A stretch of DNA of 34,325 nucleotides from Mesorhizobium sp. STM 4661. GTDB taxonomy: Bacteria; Pseudomonadota; Alphaproteobacteria; Rhizobiales; Rhizobiaceae. How positions within the stretch are numbered: position 1 is the first letter of the stretch; each line of letters starts with the position of its first letter. This document shows positions 8,376 through 20,267 of the stretch, piece after piece. Below the pieces are notes generated by a model. It did no database searches. It was not told the origin of the DNA and saw nothing but the letters and a program-made list of their open reading frames with translations. A program made the translations under genes and the position numbers. Location of the stretch: contig NZ_CAAF010000039.1 in NCBI RefSeq assembly GCF_000359125.1, forward strand, positions 1 through 34,325, in the 5' to 3' direction.

Positions 8376-9850
8376 ATGGCGTTATCCGTGCCCGCCATCA
8401 TGAGGACGACGGCAGCGCGGCTTTCGGCGCTTTATCTCCTGCTTTTCGCCCTTTGCGCCGTGCTGCTCGTCTTCTACATGACCTCGCTGTCGGCGCGCAT
8501 GCTGACCGCGCAGACGCAGGAAACGATCAACGACGAGGTGCTCGGCCTCGCCAGGGCCTATCAGCGCGGCGGTCTGCCGGTGCTGGTCCGCGTGGTCGAG
8601 GCCCGCTCCCGCCAGCCCGGCGCCAACCTCTATCTGATCGCTGACACCAACGGCCAGATCCTGACCGGCAATGTGCAGAGCCTGGAGCCGGGGGTGATCG
8701 AGACCGAGGGCTGGACGAAGGAACCGTTCTCCTATCGGCGCTTCGGCGAGGGCGAGCTTGAACGGCAGCGCAACCCGGTCTCCGACCAGAACGAGACGCA
8801 GTCCGGCGAGAACGAAGTGCAGGCGCAGGGCGAAAAGGGCCACAACGCCATTGCGCTGGTGCTGCGACTGCCCAACCAGATGATCATGCTCGTCGGCCGC
8901 GACCTCGGCGAGCCGGAGCGGTTCCGCGCCGTCATCCGCCGTGCCCTGATGCTGGCTTTGGGCATGATGGGTCTTGGCGGGCTCCTGATCTGGTTCTTTG
9001 TCGGCCGCGCGGCGCTGAAGCGCATCGACAGCGTGTCGGAGGCGAGCCGCCGCATCATGGGCGGCGATCTTTCCGGCCGGCTGCCGGTCACCGGCGCCGG
9101 CGACGAGTTCGACCGGCTCTCCGAAAACCTCAACTCCATGCTGGCCAGGATCGCCACGCTCAACGAGGGTCTGAAGCAGGTTTCCGACAACATCGCCCAC
9201 GATCTGAAGACGCCGCTGACCCGGCTGCGCAACCGCGCCGAGGCGACGCTTTCCGGCAAGCACAGGACCACCGATTACCGGCAGGCGCTGGAAGGGACCA
9301 TTACCGAGTCCGACCAGTTGATAAAGACCTTCAACGCCATCCTGATGATCTCCAGGCTGGAGGCAGGCTATTCGTCCGAAAGCACCAGCCGGGTCGATCT
9401 GGCTGCCGCCGTGCGCGATGTCGTCGAACTCTACGAGCCGGTGGCGGACGAGGCCGGCGTGACGCTGGAGAGTTCGGTCGAAGGTAATTTTGCCGTAGAC
9501 GGCAATCGCGAGCTGATCGGCCAGGCACTGTCGAACATCGTCGACAATGCGATCAAATATTCGGCCGATTCGACCGGCAAGCCCGGCGTGCGCGTGACGC
9601 TGGAACGGGTTGGCGGCGAAATCAGGCTTACCGTCTCCGACAATGGTCAGGGCATTCCCGACGACGCCGACCGCGCACGGGCGACCGAGCGCTTCGTGCG
9701 GTTGGAAAAAAGCCGTTCGCAACCCGGTTCCGGTCTTGGTCTCAGCCTCGCCAAGGCGATCATGACGTTCCACAACGGACGGCTCGATCTTCTGCCGGCA
9801 AATCCCGGATTGTCGGTCGTCATGAGTTTTCCCGGACGGGAGGAGCACTG

Positions 9851-9851
<1 letters not shown>
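8376..9851 (+). CDS. Sensor histidine kinase, partner of the upstream OmpR-type regulator
   Basis: A 491-residue membrane kinase. Two membrane segments (about residues 13-35 and 192-211) flank a periplasmic sensor region that contains a hydrophilic Q/N/E-rich stretch near residues 125-155. They are followed by a HAMP domain, a HisKA domain with His275 in DNIAHDLKTPLTRLRNR, and a HATPase domain with N box (ALSNIVDNAIKY), G1 (DNGQGIP) and G2 (GSGLGLSL) boxes. It starts 6 nt after the regulator, and its stop overlaps the glnE start by one base (TGATG). The three genes therefore very likely form one transcript. The signal sensed is unknown. Confidence 0.92.
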
Positions 9852-12817
<2,966 letters not shown>

Positions 12818-12881
12818 CGGCAAGAGACGGGCACGGCTGTTTCTGATCGCATCGGGGGTGACGGTGCAACAGGAGAAAACC

Positions 12882-13358
12882 ATGAGAAAGTCAACCAAAC
12901 TTGCCCTTGCCTTCGTAGCCTTGGCCGGCGCCGTCGGCACCACCGCTTACGCCGAGAACAATGCCGGCGCAAAAATGCGCGAGGGCATGATGCTGCGCCT
13001 CAACAAGGCGATGAAGGATCAGGACGGCACCATCACGTTCGACCAGTTCTCCGACGCCATGAACGCGCGGCTGAAGAAGATGGTCGCTGACAATGGCGGC
13101 AAGCTGACCGTCGCCCAACTCGCCGAGGCGCTGGAGAAGGCGCGTTTCGAGCAAATGGCCAAGCGCATCATCTCTCGCTACGACAGCAAGGGCGACGGCA
13201 CGCTGACCACCGACGATATCACCAGTCGTCAGAAGAAGGTCTTTGCCATGCTCGACAAGAACAATGACGGCAAGATCGAGAAGAGCGAACTGCCGAAGGG
13301 CGGTCGCGTGGACCGTCACCGTCGATGGGGCGGCTCCGGTGGCGACGGGATGCAGTAA
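12882..13358 (+). CDS. Exported EF-hand calcium-binding protein
   Basis: A 158-residue protein with a signal peptide (about residues 1-24, ending TTAYA-EN), so it is periplasmic or secreted. Three EF-hand like loops can be read: KDQDGTITFDQF, DSKGDGTLTTDDI and DKNNDGKIEKSEL. The last two keep the D-x-(D/N)-x-D-G spacing and a terminal acidic residue, so they should bind calcium; the first is less regular. The C-terminus is basic and glycine-rich. The ATG at 12882 is chosen for its signal peptide and the preceding AGGAG (CAACAGGAGAAAACC). It lies 64 nt after glnE. The function is not known beyond calcium binding. A 26-bp perfect palindrome follows the gene. Confidence 0.85.
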   Translation: MRKSTKLALAFVALAGAVGTTAYAENNAGAKMREGMMLRLNKAMKDQDGTITFDQFSDAMNARLKKMVADNGGKLTVAQLAEALEKARFEQMAKRIISRYDSKGDGTLTTDDITSRQKKVFAMLDKNNDGKIEKSELPKGGRVDRHRRWGGSGGDGMQ

Positions 13359-13370
13359 TTCGTGATAACG

Positions 13371-13396
13371 GCTCCGGCGGCACGTGCCGCCGGAGC
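13371..13396. terminator. 26-bp perfect palindrome after the EF-hand gene
   Basis: The half-site GCTCCGGCGGCAC is followed directly by its exact reverse complement, starting 13 nt after the stop codon. As RNA it would form a very stable hairpin with a 4-nt loop (ACGT). No T tract follows, so it is either a terminator without a U run or an mRNA-stabilising hairpin. Confidence 0.55.
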
Positions 13397-13449
13397 TGTG
13401 ATGGAGGGCAAAGCAGAGACTTGAAGTCGTCTCGGTCTCATTCCCTCCC

Positions 13450-13616
13450 ACCCCCCTCTGTCCTGCCGGACATCTCCCCCGCAAGGGGGGAGATCAGCAG
13501 CGTCATCCACTGCGCTAACTTTTGAACGCTGGAGATTGGCGAAGGTCGAAGTGACACCCGATCTCCCCCTTGCGGGGGAGATGTCCGGCAGGACAGAGGG
13601 GGGTGCTGTCCCTCCG
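13450..13616. repeat. Mosaic palindromic repeat (family A), inverted pair
   Basis: Left copy 13450-13495 and right copy 13560-13604 are inverted relative to each other. Each has a core hairpin ATCTCCCCC with GGGGGAGAT and a flank reading CCTCTGTCCTGCCGGAC in one orientation. The spacer holds the shared segment GGAGATTGGCGAAGGTCG. It fills the gap between two convergent genes and may serve as a bidirectional terminator. Nothing else is seen in the 301-bp gap apart from the palindrome at 13371. Confidence 0.9.
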
Positions 13617-13659
13617 AGATCGGAGATTCCGTCTCGGGTGGTTACCTTCCGAGTATCTT

Positions 13660-15981
13660 CTAAGCGGCAGCCTTGACCGCCTGCGCTGCCTTCTTGATCG
13701 GAATGCGCACCGACACGATCGTGCCGACGCCTTCGGTGGAGCGGATTTTCAAGGCGCCGCCCTGAAGCTCGGCCAGCGAGCGCGAGATGGCGAGGCCAAG
13801 ACCGGAGCCGGTGTGGCTCTTGGAAAACTGGTTCTGCACCTGTTCGAACGGCCGCCCGAGCTTGCTCAGCGCCCCTTTCGGGATGCCGCAGCCATTGTCT
13901 TCGATCGTGAGCACCAGCGCGCCAGACATATTGCGAGCTCTTACCGCGATGCGGCCGCCCTGGCCGGTGAACTTCACCGCATTCGACAGAAGGTTGATGA
14001 CGATCTGCTTGATCGCCCGGCGATCGGCGAAGAGCGTCAGCGAATCGGGGATGCGCGTTTCGACGGCGATCGACTTTTCCGCCGCCTGCAGCGAGACGAC
14101 GCGTACCGTCTCCCGGATCAGCGGGCAGAGGTCGATTTCCTCCCGGTCCATCGAGAACTGGCCGGCTTCGATCTTCGACATGTCGAGGATGTCGTTGATG
14201 ACGCCCAGCAGATACTTGCCGCTGCCATTGATGTCGGTGGCATATTCCTCGTAGCGCGACGAACCGAGCGGCCCGAACAGGCCCTGTTCCATCAGCTCGG
14301 AAAAGCCGATGATGGCGTTGAGCGGCGTGCGCAATTCATGCGACATGTTGGCCAGGAATTCGGACTTGGCCCGGTTCGCCGCCTCGGCGCGCTCGGTTTC
14401 CTTCATGTATTTGCGATTGAGCTCGACCAGTTCGCGCGATCTCTCTTCCTCGGCCCTGCGGGCGAGGCTGAGATCGTGGATCGTCGCCATCAGCCGACGC
14501 TCGCTGTCGACCAGCTTCTCCTGGTGCAGCTTGATCTGGGTGATGTCGGAGCCGACCGAGACGGTGCCGCCGTCCCTGGTCCGCAACTCGTTGACCTGCA
14601 GCCAGCGGCCGTCGGCAAGCTGCCGCTCGAAGGTCACGCCGCCTTGCGCGCCGCTGGTGTTGGCAAGCCGCCGCTCCGAGGCGAAGGCCAGCATGCGATC
14701 TTCCAGAACGGCGCGTGAGGCGCCCGGCATCACGTCGCGATCCGACAGGCCGTTGTCCTGCTGGTATTTGGAATTGCACATGATCAGGCGCTGGGCCGAA
14801 TCCCAGAGCACGAAGGATTCGTTGATGTTCTCGATGGCTGTCCTGAGGCGCAGGTCAGCGGCCTCCGAGCGCAGCGCCAGATGCCGCTGCTCGGTGACGT
14901 CGACGGCGATGCCGATCAGCTGGATCTCCGGCGCTTCCGGATCGATGACCTGCGCCCTTGCGCGCATCCATACCCATTGCCCGTCGGCATGGCGCATCCG
15001 GAACACCTGGTCGATATGGTCGATCTCACGCCCGACGATCCGGTTGGCGAGCTCGAACAGGTCGCCATCCTCGGGGTGGATGATCTCGTCGACCTCGCCG
15101 AACGACAGCATCGTGTCGCAGGGCTCGTAGCCCAGCATGTCGTACATCGAGCGCGACCAGTACATCTTGCCGCGCACCATGTCCCAGTCCCACAGGCCGC
15201 AGCGGCCCCGCACCAGCGCCATGTCGATACGCTGATGCGCTTCGAGATAGATACGGTCGGCGGCTTGCGCCCGCGCCGCCTGGCCGAAATAGGCGTAGAG
15301 GATGATGATCAGCACGCCGGCGGTGAGCACGAACAGCGTCACGTTGAGCGAGACGGTCTTGCGCCATGTGTCGAAGACCGCTTCCTGCGGCACCAGCACG
15401 GCCGCGGCGTTCTTCCTGTTGGTTGCCAGGCTCACCGCCGCGAACCAGTCCTGTCCGCCGATGCTGACCTCCATGACCCCTGCGCGATCGCCGAACATGA
15501 ACAGCGGCTGGCCGCCCAGCACGAGGCTGTCGAGCGAGCGTCCCTGCCAGCCCGTCGACAGCGGCGACACGGCGATGATCTTGAAGGCGCCGTCGGTGAT
15601 CGCAAGCACGTGGCTTCGGCCCATGGCGCCCTGGCGGCTGGTGTTCTCCAGGAGATCCTCTGCGGCTCCGGACGCTGCATTGGGGTCGGCCGAGATTGCG
15701 CTGGCCATCTGGCTCGCTGCCAGTGCCAGCACCGCCCTGGCGTCGCGCTCGACGTCGTCGCGCTCGTTCATCAGCGACAGGAAGCGCAGCGCCGCGATGA
15801 CGATCAGGAAAATGATGATGAGGGCCGGTATCGACCGGCGCAGGAACGGCTCGGCCGCCAGCAGCCGCCGGTAGGCGGGTTCGGCGATGAGCCGCGCATT
15901 GCCGGCGACACCGTCGCGTCTCGCCTCACGCCGCTCAAAAGCCGTCCCTCCGGGCGCGCCCCACGCGTCCGCCTTCGCCAT
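13660..15981 (-). CDS. pleC: PleC-like PAS-domain sensor histidine kinase
   Basis: A 773-residue membrane kinase. Two membrane helices (about residues 50-70 and 228-249) bound a periplasmic domain. Two PAS domains follow: the first contains GLWDWDMVRGKMYWSRSMYD, the second GSFVLWD-type sequence (NINESFVLWDSAQRLIMCN). A coiled segment leads into HisKA with His548 (FLANMSHELRTPLNAIIGFS) and a HATPase domain with N (LLSNAVKFT), G1 (DNGCGIP) and G2 (GSGLGLAIS) boxes. The H box is that of the PleC/DivJ cell-cycle kinase group, and a PleC orthologue lies next to pepN/glnE in Sinorhizobium, so PleC is likely but not proven. PleC acts on DivK, controlling CtrA and division asymmetry. The start at 15981 has GGGGAG upstream. 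Three GANTC sites and a CtrA-like box lie upstream. Confidence 0.82.
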   Translation of the reverse strand: MAKADAWGAPGGTAFERREARRDGVAGNARLIAEPAYRRLLAAEPFLRRSIPALIIIFLIVIAALRFLSLMNERDDVERDARAVLALAASQMASAISADPNAASGAAEDLLENTSRQGAMGRSHVLAITDGAFKIIAVSPLSTGWQGRSLDSLVLGGQPLFMFGDRAGVMEVSIGGQDWFAAVSLATNRKNAAAVLVPQEAVFDTWRKTVSLNVTLFVLTAGVLIIILYAYFGQAARAQAADRIYLEAHQRIDMALVRGRCGLWDWDMVRGKMYWSRSMYDMLGYEPCDTMLSFGEVDEIIHPEDGDLFELANRIVGREIDHIDQVFRMRHADGQWVWMRARAQVIDPEAPEIQLIGIAVDVTEQRHLALRSEAADLRLRTAIENINESFVLWDSAQRLIMCNSKYQQDNGLSDRDVMPGASRAVLEDRMLAFASERRLANTSGAQGGVTFERQLADGRWLQVNELRTRDGGTVSVGSDITQIKLHQEKLVDSERRLMATIHDLSLARRAEEERSRELVELNRKYMKETERAEAANRAKSEFLANMSHELRTPLNAIIGFSELMEQGLFGPLGSSRYEEYATDINGSGKYLLGVINDILDMSKIEAGQFSMDREEIDLCPLIRETVRVVSLQAAEKSIAVETRIPDSLTLFADRRAIKQIVINLLSNAVKFTGQGGRIAVRARNMSGALVLTIEDNGCGIPKGALSKLGRPFEQVQNQFSKSHTGSGLGLAISRSLAELQGGALKIRSTEGVGTIVSVRIPIKKAAQAVKAAA

Positions 15982-16039
15982 AAATGGCACTCCCCGAATT
16001 TGCCTATGCCGCTTGACGATCCGGCTACGCCGCACTTCC

Positions 16040-16069
16040 GAATCGTCAGTAAAGAATCAAAGGTGATTC
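16040..16069. promoter_or_regulatory. Cluster of three GANTC (CcrM methylation) sites upstream of the PleC-like kinase
   Basis: GAATC at 16040-16044, GAATC at 16054-16058 and GATTC at 16065-16069 lie within 30 bp, 59-88 bp before the kinase start. GANTC is the target of the alphaproteobacterial CcrM methyltransferase, and promoter sites are associated with GcrA/CcrM cell-cycle control. By chance about one site per 300 bp would be expected at this GC content. Confidence 0.55.
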
Positions 16070-16098
16070 GCCTTGTCCAGAGGCGCGGCGAAAAAAGA

Positions 16099-16113
16099 TT
16101 AAAAATCGACTAA
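16099..16113. promoter_or_regulatory. CtrA-like box (TTAA-N7-CTAA)
   Basis: TTAA, seven bases, then CTAA, in an A/T-rich stretch, one mismatch from the CtrA consensus TTAA-N7-TTAA. It lies 118 bp upstream of the PleC-like kinase start and between the kinase and the 3' end of pepN. Its value as a site depends on the kinase being a cell-cycle gene. Confidence 0.4.
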
Positions 16114-16130
16114 AATAATGCCGAAGCTGC

Positions 16131-16156
16131 CGATCTCCCCCACGAGCGTGGAGATT
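16131..16156. repeat. Degenerate solo family A hairpin
   Basis: GATCTCCCCC-ACGAGC-GTGGAGATT is a short relative of the family A core without its flanks, lying just after the pepN stop. It could be the pepN terminator hairpin. Confidence 0.5.
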
Positions 16157-16162
16157 GCGCAC

Positions 16163-18808
16163 TTACGCCAGCGTGCGCTCGATGATGTCACGCAGATCGG
16201 CCGACAGGTTCTCGGCATTGGCGATCGAAAGCAGCGCTTCCCTTGCCTTGGCCTGCCGGCCGGGCTCGAGCGAGCGCCATGATCTGAGCGCGGTCGCCAG
16301 CCTGGCGGCCACTTGCGGGTTGCGCTTTTCGACTTGCAGGACCGTCTCGACGAAAAATCGGTAGCCTTCGCCGTCGGCGCGATGGAAACCGGTCTGGTTG
16401 GCGCTGGAAAACGTGCCGACGAGCGAGCGCACTCGGTTCGGGTTGGCCATCGAGAAGGCTGGATGGCCGGTCAGCGCGCGCACCACCTCGACGGTTCGCG
16501 GACCCGGCACGCTGGCCTGGATCTGGAACCATTTGTCCATCACCAGCGCATCGCGTGCGTATTTCGCTTCGAAGCCGGCCAGCGCCTTGACCGTCTCGAG
16601 CGAACCGCTGTGGCGGAGCGCAAGCACGGTCAGCGCGGCGGCGCGGTCCGTCATGTTGGTCGCCGACTGGAAATGCCGGGCGGCAAGCGCGGCGCCCCCC
16701 GGCAGCAGTGAAAGATAGTCGAGCAGGATGTTGCGCAGCGCCCGCCGCCCGGCGCTCGCCGCGTCCGGGCTGAACGCATCCGTGTCGGCCAGGCGATCGT
16801 AGAGGCGGGCAAACATCTCCCGGTTGGCTCCGGCGATCGCGATCGCCAGTGCCTCGCGGCCCGCGAAGATGGCGTCGGGGTCGATGTTCTTGCCGATATC
16901 GCGGGCAATGTCGGCCTCGCCGGGCAGCGCCAGCGCCAGCGCGCGGTAGGCCGGCTCCAGCGTTTCGTCGCCGGCGATCTCGCCGGCAAGCCCGGTCAGC
17001 CGTGCGGCGAAACCGGGCTCCTGGCCGCCGAGGATCTGCCGGAAGGCTGCGATCAGCGCGTCGGTCAAAAGCGTGTTGAACGCCTGCCAGCGCGAAAAGG
17101 CGTCGCTGTCATGGCCGGCCAGGAAGAACTGGTCGCCGGCCTTCTGCTCGACCGAGAGCGTCACCGGCGCCGAGAAGCCGCGGTTGAGCGACAGCGCCGG
17201 GCGCTCGGCAACGCCGGAGAAGCGCACCATGTGCCGGCGCTTGCGGATATGGATGACGCCGTCCTCGACGCTGGCGCCTTCAACGCCGCGATATTCTATC
17301 GCTTTGCCGCCGGCACCGACGAGGCCGAAGGCCAGCGGAATATGCATCAGCCGCTTGCGGCTTTCCGACGGTGTCGGCGGCACCGACTGCTCGATCTCGA
17401 GCGTGAATTCCTGCGTTGCCGGACTGTGCGTCGAACTGATCGTCAGGTTCGGCGTGCCCGCCTGATGGTACCAGAGCGAAAACTGCGACAGGTCGCGGCC
17501 GGAGACGTCCTCGAACACCCTGATGAAGTCCTCGATCGTCGCCGCCTGGCCGTCATGGCGCTCGAAATAGAGGTCCATGCCGGCGCGGAAGGCTTCAGTG
17601 CCGAGAATGGTGCGGATCATGCGCACCACCTCCGAGCCCTTTTCGTAGACGGTCGCCGTGTAGAAATTGTTGATCTCGCGGTAGCGGCGCGGCCTGACCG
17701 GATGCGCCAGCGGTCCCTGGTCCTCGGGAAACTGATGCGCGCGCAGCGTGCGCACCTCGGCGATGCGCTTGACCGCCCGCGAGCGTTGGTCGGCGGAGAA
17801 TTCATGATCGCGGAAAACCGTCAGCCCTTCCTTCAGGCAAAGCTGGAACCAGTCGCGGCAAGTGATTCTGTTGCCTGTCCAATTGTGGAAATACTCATGC
17901 GCGATGATCGCTTCGATATTGGCGAAATCGGCATCCGTCGCGGTCTCCTGGTCGGCCAGCACATATTTGTCGTTGAAGATGTTGAGGCCCTTGTTCTCCA
18001 TGGCGCCCATGTTGAAATCGGACACGGCGACGATGTTGAAGACGTCGAGGTCGTATTCGCGGCCGAATGCCTCCTCGTCCCATCGCATCGAGCGCTTCAG
18101 GGCATCCATGGCATAGAAGGCAAGCTCCTCCTTGCCCGGCTCGACATAGATGCCGAGCTCGACCTTGCGGCCGGACATGGTGGTGAAACTGTCGGCAAGT
18201 TTGCCGAGAGCGCCCGCCACCAGCGCAAACAGATAGGACGGCTTGGGGAAGGGGTCGTGCCAGACCGCATAGTGCCAGCCCTCGCCAAGATCGCCGCTGC
18301 CCGCCGGGTTGCCGTTGGACAGGAGCAGCGGCGCCTCGTTGTGCCGCGCCTCGATGCGAACTGTGTAGACCGACAGGATATCGGGACGGTCGAGGAAATA
18401 GGTGATGCGACGGAAACCCTCAGCCTCGCATTGCGTGCAATAGACGTTGCTGGAGCGATAGAGGCCCATCAGCGCTTCGTTGCGCGCCGGCGCCAGCTCG
18501 GTTTCGATCAGCAGTTGGAAGCGCGGTGTCGCCGGCGGCGTCATGATCGTCAAGAGATCGGGCGTCGCAAGGAAATCCGCTGGCGCGAGGTCGCTGCCGT
18601 CGATGGCGACACGCAGAAGCGTCAGCCCATCGCCGTCCAACACCAGCGGCGCCGACGCTGCTACTCCGTCGCGGCGTTCGACGGTCAGCACGGCGGTGAC
18701 GCGCGTGGCTTCTGGCGAAAGGCGGAAAGTCAGGCTGGTTTCCGGGATGAGATAGTCGTTGGGGCGATAGTCTTCGAGCTTGAAGACCTGGCCGGTATCG
18801 GTGCGCAT
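16163..18808 (-). CDS. pepN: Aminopeptidase N (M1 family, E. coli PepN type)
   Basis: A zinc metallo-aminopeptidase that trims N-terminal residues from peptides in the cytoplasm. The 881-residue length matches bacterial PepN. The exopeptidase motif GAMENKGLNIF lies near residue 267. The zinc site HEYFHNWTGNR lies near residue 304, with the third ligand Glu about 19 residues on (CLKEGLTVFRD). These spacings match E. coli PepN. The C-terminal half is the helical domain typical of this subfamily. The start at 18808 is preceded by AGGAAACCCAGGGA. It is monocistronic or leads into the PleC-like gene 182 bp downstream, though the promoter signs there argue for separate control. Confidence 0.97.
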   Translation of the reverse strand: MRTDTGQVFKLEDYRPNDYLIPETSLTFRLSPEATRVTAVLTVERRDGVAASAPLVLDGDGLTLLRVAIDGSDLAPADFLATPDLLTIMTPPATPRFQLLIETELAPARNEALMGLYRSSNVYCTQCEAEGFRRITYFLDRPDILSVYTVRIEARHNEAPLLLSNGNPAGSGDLGEGWHYAVWHDPFPKPSYLFALVAGALGKLADSFTTMSGRKVELGIYVEPGKEELAFYAMDALKRSMRWDEEAFGREYDLDVFNIVAVSDFNMGAMENKGLNIFNDKYVLADQETATDADFANIEAIIAHEYFHNWTGNRITCRDWFQLCLKEGLTVFRDHEFSADQRSRAVKRIAEVRTLRAHQFPEDQGPLAHPVRPRRYREINNFYTATVYEKGSEVVRMIRTILGTEAFRAGMDLYFERHDGQAATIEDFIRVFEDVSGRDLSQFSLWYHQAGTPNLTISSTHSPATQEFTLEIEQSVPPTPSESRKRLMHIPLAFGLVGAGGKAIEYRGVEGASVEDGVIHIRKRRHMVRFSGVAERPALSLNRGFSAPVTLSVEQKAGDQFFLAGHDSDAFSRWQAFNTLLTDALIAAFRQILGGQEPGFAARLTGLAGEIAGDETLEPAYRALALALPGEADIARDIGKNIDPDAIFAGREALAIAIAGANREMFARLYDRLADTDAFSPDAASAGRRALRNILLDYLSLLPGGAALAARHFQSATNMTDRAAALTVLALRHSGSLETVKALAGFEAKYARDALVMDKWFQIQASVPGPRTVEVVRALTGHPAFSMANPNRVRSLVGTFSSANQTGFHRADGEGYRFFVETVLQVEKRNPQVAARLATALRSWRSLEPGRQAKAREALLSIANAENLSADLRDIIERTLA

Positions 18809-18965
18809 TCCCTGGGTTTCCTGTTCATTTCCGCAGCGGCGGATGGGTCCGCTGGTCCAAGAAATTTGAAGTCGGCGCTCTTTACACGAAACGGCCTCTC
18901 GACAAAACTGCGGCAGTGCCTATTTCAGGCACTCGTTCCCCATTCATCTTCATCGCGAGGCATTT

Positions 18966-19067
18966 ATGACTGTCGTCACACCGAAGTTCGGCATGGGCGC
19001 CTCTGTGCTGCGTCGCGAGGATGCCGCTTTCATCTGGGCGGCGATCCGGGAAGCAGAAGCGAAGTGA
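18966..19067 (+). pseudogene. Short ORF resembling the N-terminus of a molybdopterin dehydrogenase large subunit (CoxL type)
   Basis: A 33-codon frame with a plausible ribosome site (GCGAGG, 6 nt before ATG). The first 22 or so residues, MTVVTPKFGMGASVLRREDA, closely match the family pattern at the start of aerobic CO/xanthine dehydrogenase large subunits (xxFGxGxSVxRxEDxxFI). The family's next block (GxGRYxDD) is absent: the frame reads WAAIREAEAK and stops. No other part of such a protein of about 780 residues is visible, so this looks like a translocated or deletion-derived 5' remnant. The alternative is an unrelated leader ORF for the permease that follows. Confidence 0.4.
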
Positions 19068-19081
19068 CGCCCAGGCCGGGT

Positions 19082-20047
19082 GTGGAAGGGGCTGCCGCAC
19101 GGCCCGACGATCATGCCGGCGGGCACTCCACGCTCACCGGCATCATGCTCAAGATACTGTCGGTGGCGGTTTTTGTCGGCATGTCGTCCTGCATCAAGGC
19201 CGCGGGCACCCTGCCGGTCGGTCAGATCGCCTTCTTCCGCTCGTTCTTCGCCATCTTTCCGATCATCGCCTTCCTCGCCTTCCGGGGTAAACTCGGCACC
19301 GCCTTTTCGACAAAGCGTCCGCTCAACCATATTGCGCGCGGCGTCGTCGGCGTTTGTGCGATGGGACTTGGCTTCTTCGCGCTGACGCGGCTGCCACTGC
19401 CGGAGGCAATCACGCTGAACTACGCGCAGCCGCTGCTGGTGGTGGTGTTCAGTTCGATCTTCCTCGGCGAAACCATCCGCGTCTACCGCTGGAGCGCGGT
19501 CGCGGTCGGCCTCATCGGCGTGCTGATCATCTCGTGGCCGGGACTGACGCTGCTGCGCTCGGGTGCTGCTCTCGGCGACCAGGAAGTGCTCGGCGTCATC
19601 GCCGCCCTTGTCGCCGCGGCGATTTCGGCCAACGCCATCCTGCTCGTGCGCAATCTCGTCCAGACCGAAAGGACGGCGACCATCGTGCTGTGGTTTTCGG
19701 CGACGGCAAGCGTCATGGCGCTGCTGACGCTGCCTTTCGGCTGGCAGGCGCTGACACCGGTACAGGTCGGTCTGTTGATTGCATCAGGCTTTTGCGGCGG
19801 GCTCGCCCAGATCCTGATGACATCGGCCTATCGCCATGCCGAAGCCTCGGTCGTGGCACCCTTCGAATACACTTCGATGATCCTCGGCGTCGTCGTCGGC
19901 TATCTGGTCTTCGGTGACGTTCCCACCATTCATATGCTCGTCGGCGGCCTGATCGTCGTCGCCGCCGGCATCTTCATCATCTGGCGCGAGCACCAGCTCG
20001 GGTTGGAGCGCACCCGCACGCGGAAGGCGGCGCCGCCGCAGGGGTGA
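19082..20047 (+). CDS. DMT-superfamily permease (two EamA domains)
   Basis: A roughly 321-residue inner membrane transporter with about ten hydrophobic helices arranged as two EamA repeats. The first repeat includes the typical RGVVGVCAMGLGFFALTRLP and PEAITLNYAQPLLVVVFSSI segments; the second ends EASVVAPFEYTSMILGVVVG. The family exports or exchanges small metabolites; the substrate cannot be predicted. The GTG at 19082 is preferred because family members usually have 10-20 polar residues before the GIMLK segment; the ATG at 19145 would start right at the first helix and remains possible. The long in-frame extension further upstream is antisense to pepN and not coding. It is followed by a family A repeat. 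Confidence 0.85.
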   Translation: MEGAAARPDDHAGGHSTLTGIMLKILSVAVFVGMSSCIKAAGTLPVGQIAFFRSFFAIFPIIAFLAFRGKLGTAFSTKRPLNHIARGVVGVCAMGLGFFALTRLPLPEAITLNYAQPLLVVVFSSIFLGETIRVYRWSAVAVGLIGVLIISWPGLTLLRSGAALGDQEVLGVIAALVAAAISANAILLVRNLVQTERTATIVLWFSATASVMALLTLPFGWQALTPVQVGLLIASGFCGGLAQILMTSAYRHAEASVVAPFEYTSMILGVVVGYLVFGDVPTIHMLVGGLIVVAAGIFIIWREHQLGLERTRTRKAAPPQG

Positions 20048-20075
20048 TTTAGCCTCGTTCGGTCGAGTTCCTTCA

Positions 20076-20241
20076 CACCCCCCTCTGGCCTGCCGGCCAT
20101 CTCCCCCGCAAGGGGGGAGATCGGATGTCGCGTCGGCCTTCGCTAATCGCCTGCGTTGCAGAAAGGACGGCAAGGCCGAGGCTGCCAATCTCCCCCCTTA
20201 CGGGGGAGATGGCCGGCAGGCCAGAGGGGGGTGCTGTCCCT
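20076..20241. repeat. Mosaic palindromic repeat (family A), inverted pair
   Basis: Left copy 20076-20122 and right copy about 20186-20232 in inverted orientation. This version has the variant flank CCTCTGGCCTGCCGGCC in both arms, i.e. compensatory changes that keep the pairing. It lies between the convergent permease and XRE regulator genes and probably ends both transcripts. Confidence 0.9.
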
Positions 20242-20267
20242 CCAGCGTTCCGAAGAGAAGCTTTCGT

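Noticed and set aside
17111..19081. A very long plus-strand open frame leading into the permease
   Set aside because: It is antisense to pepN, whose motifs and length are complete; GC-rich codon bias leaves the opposite frame open. Only the part from about 19082 is a real protein.
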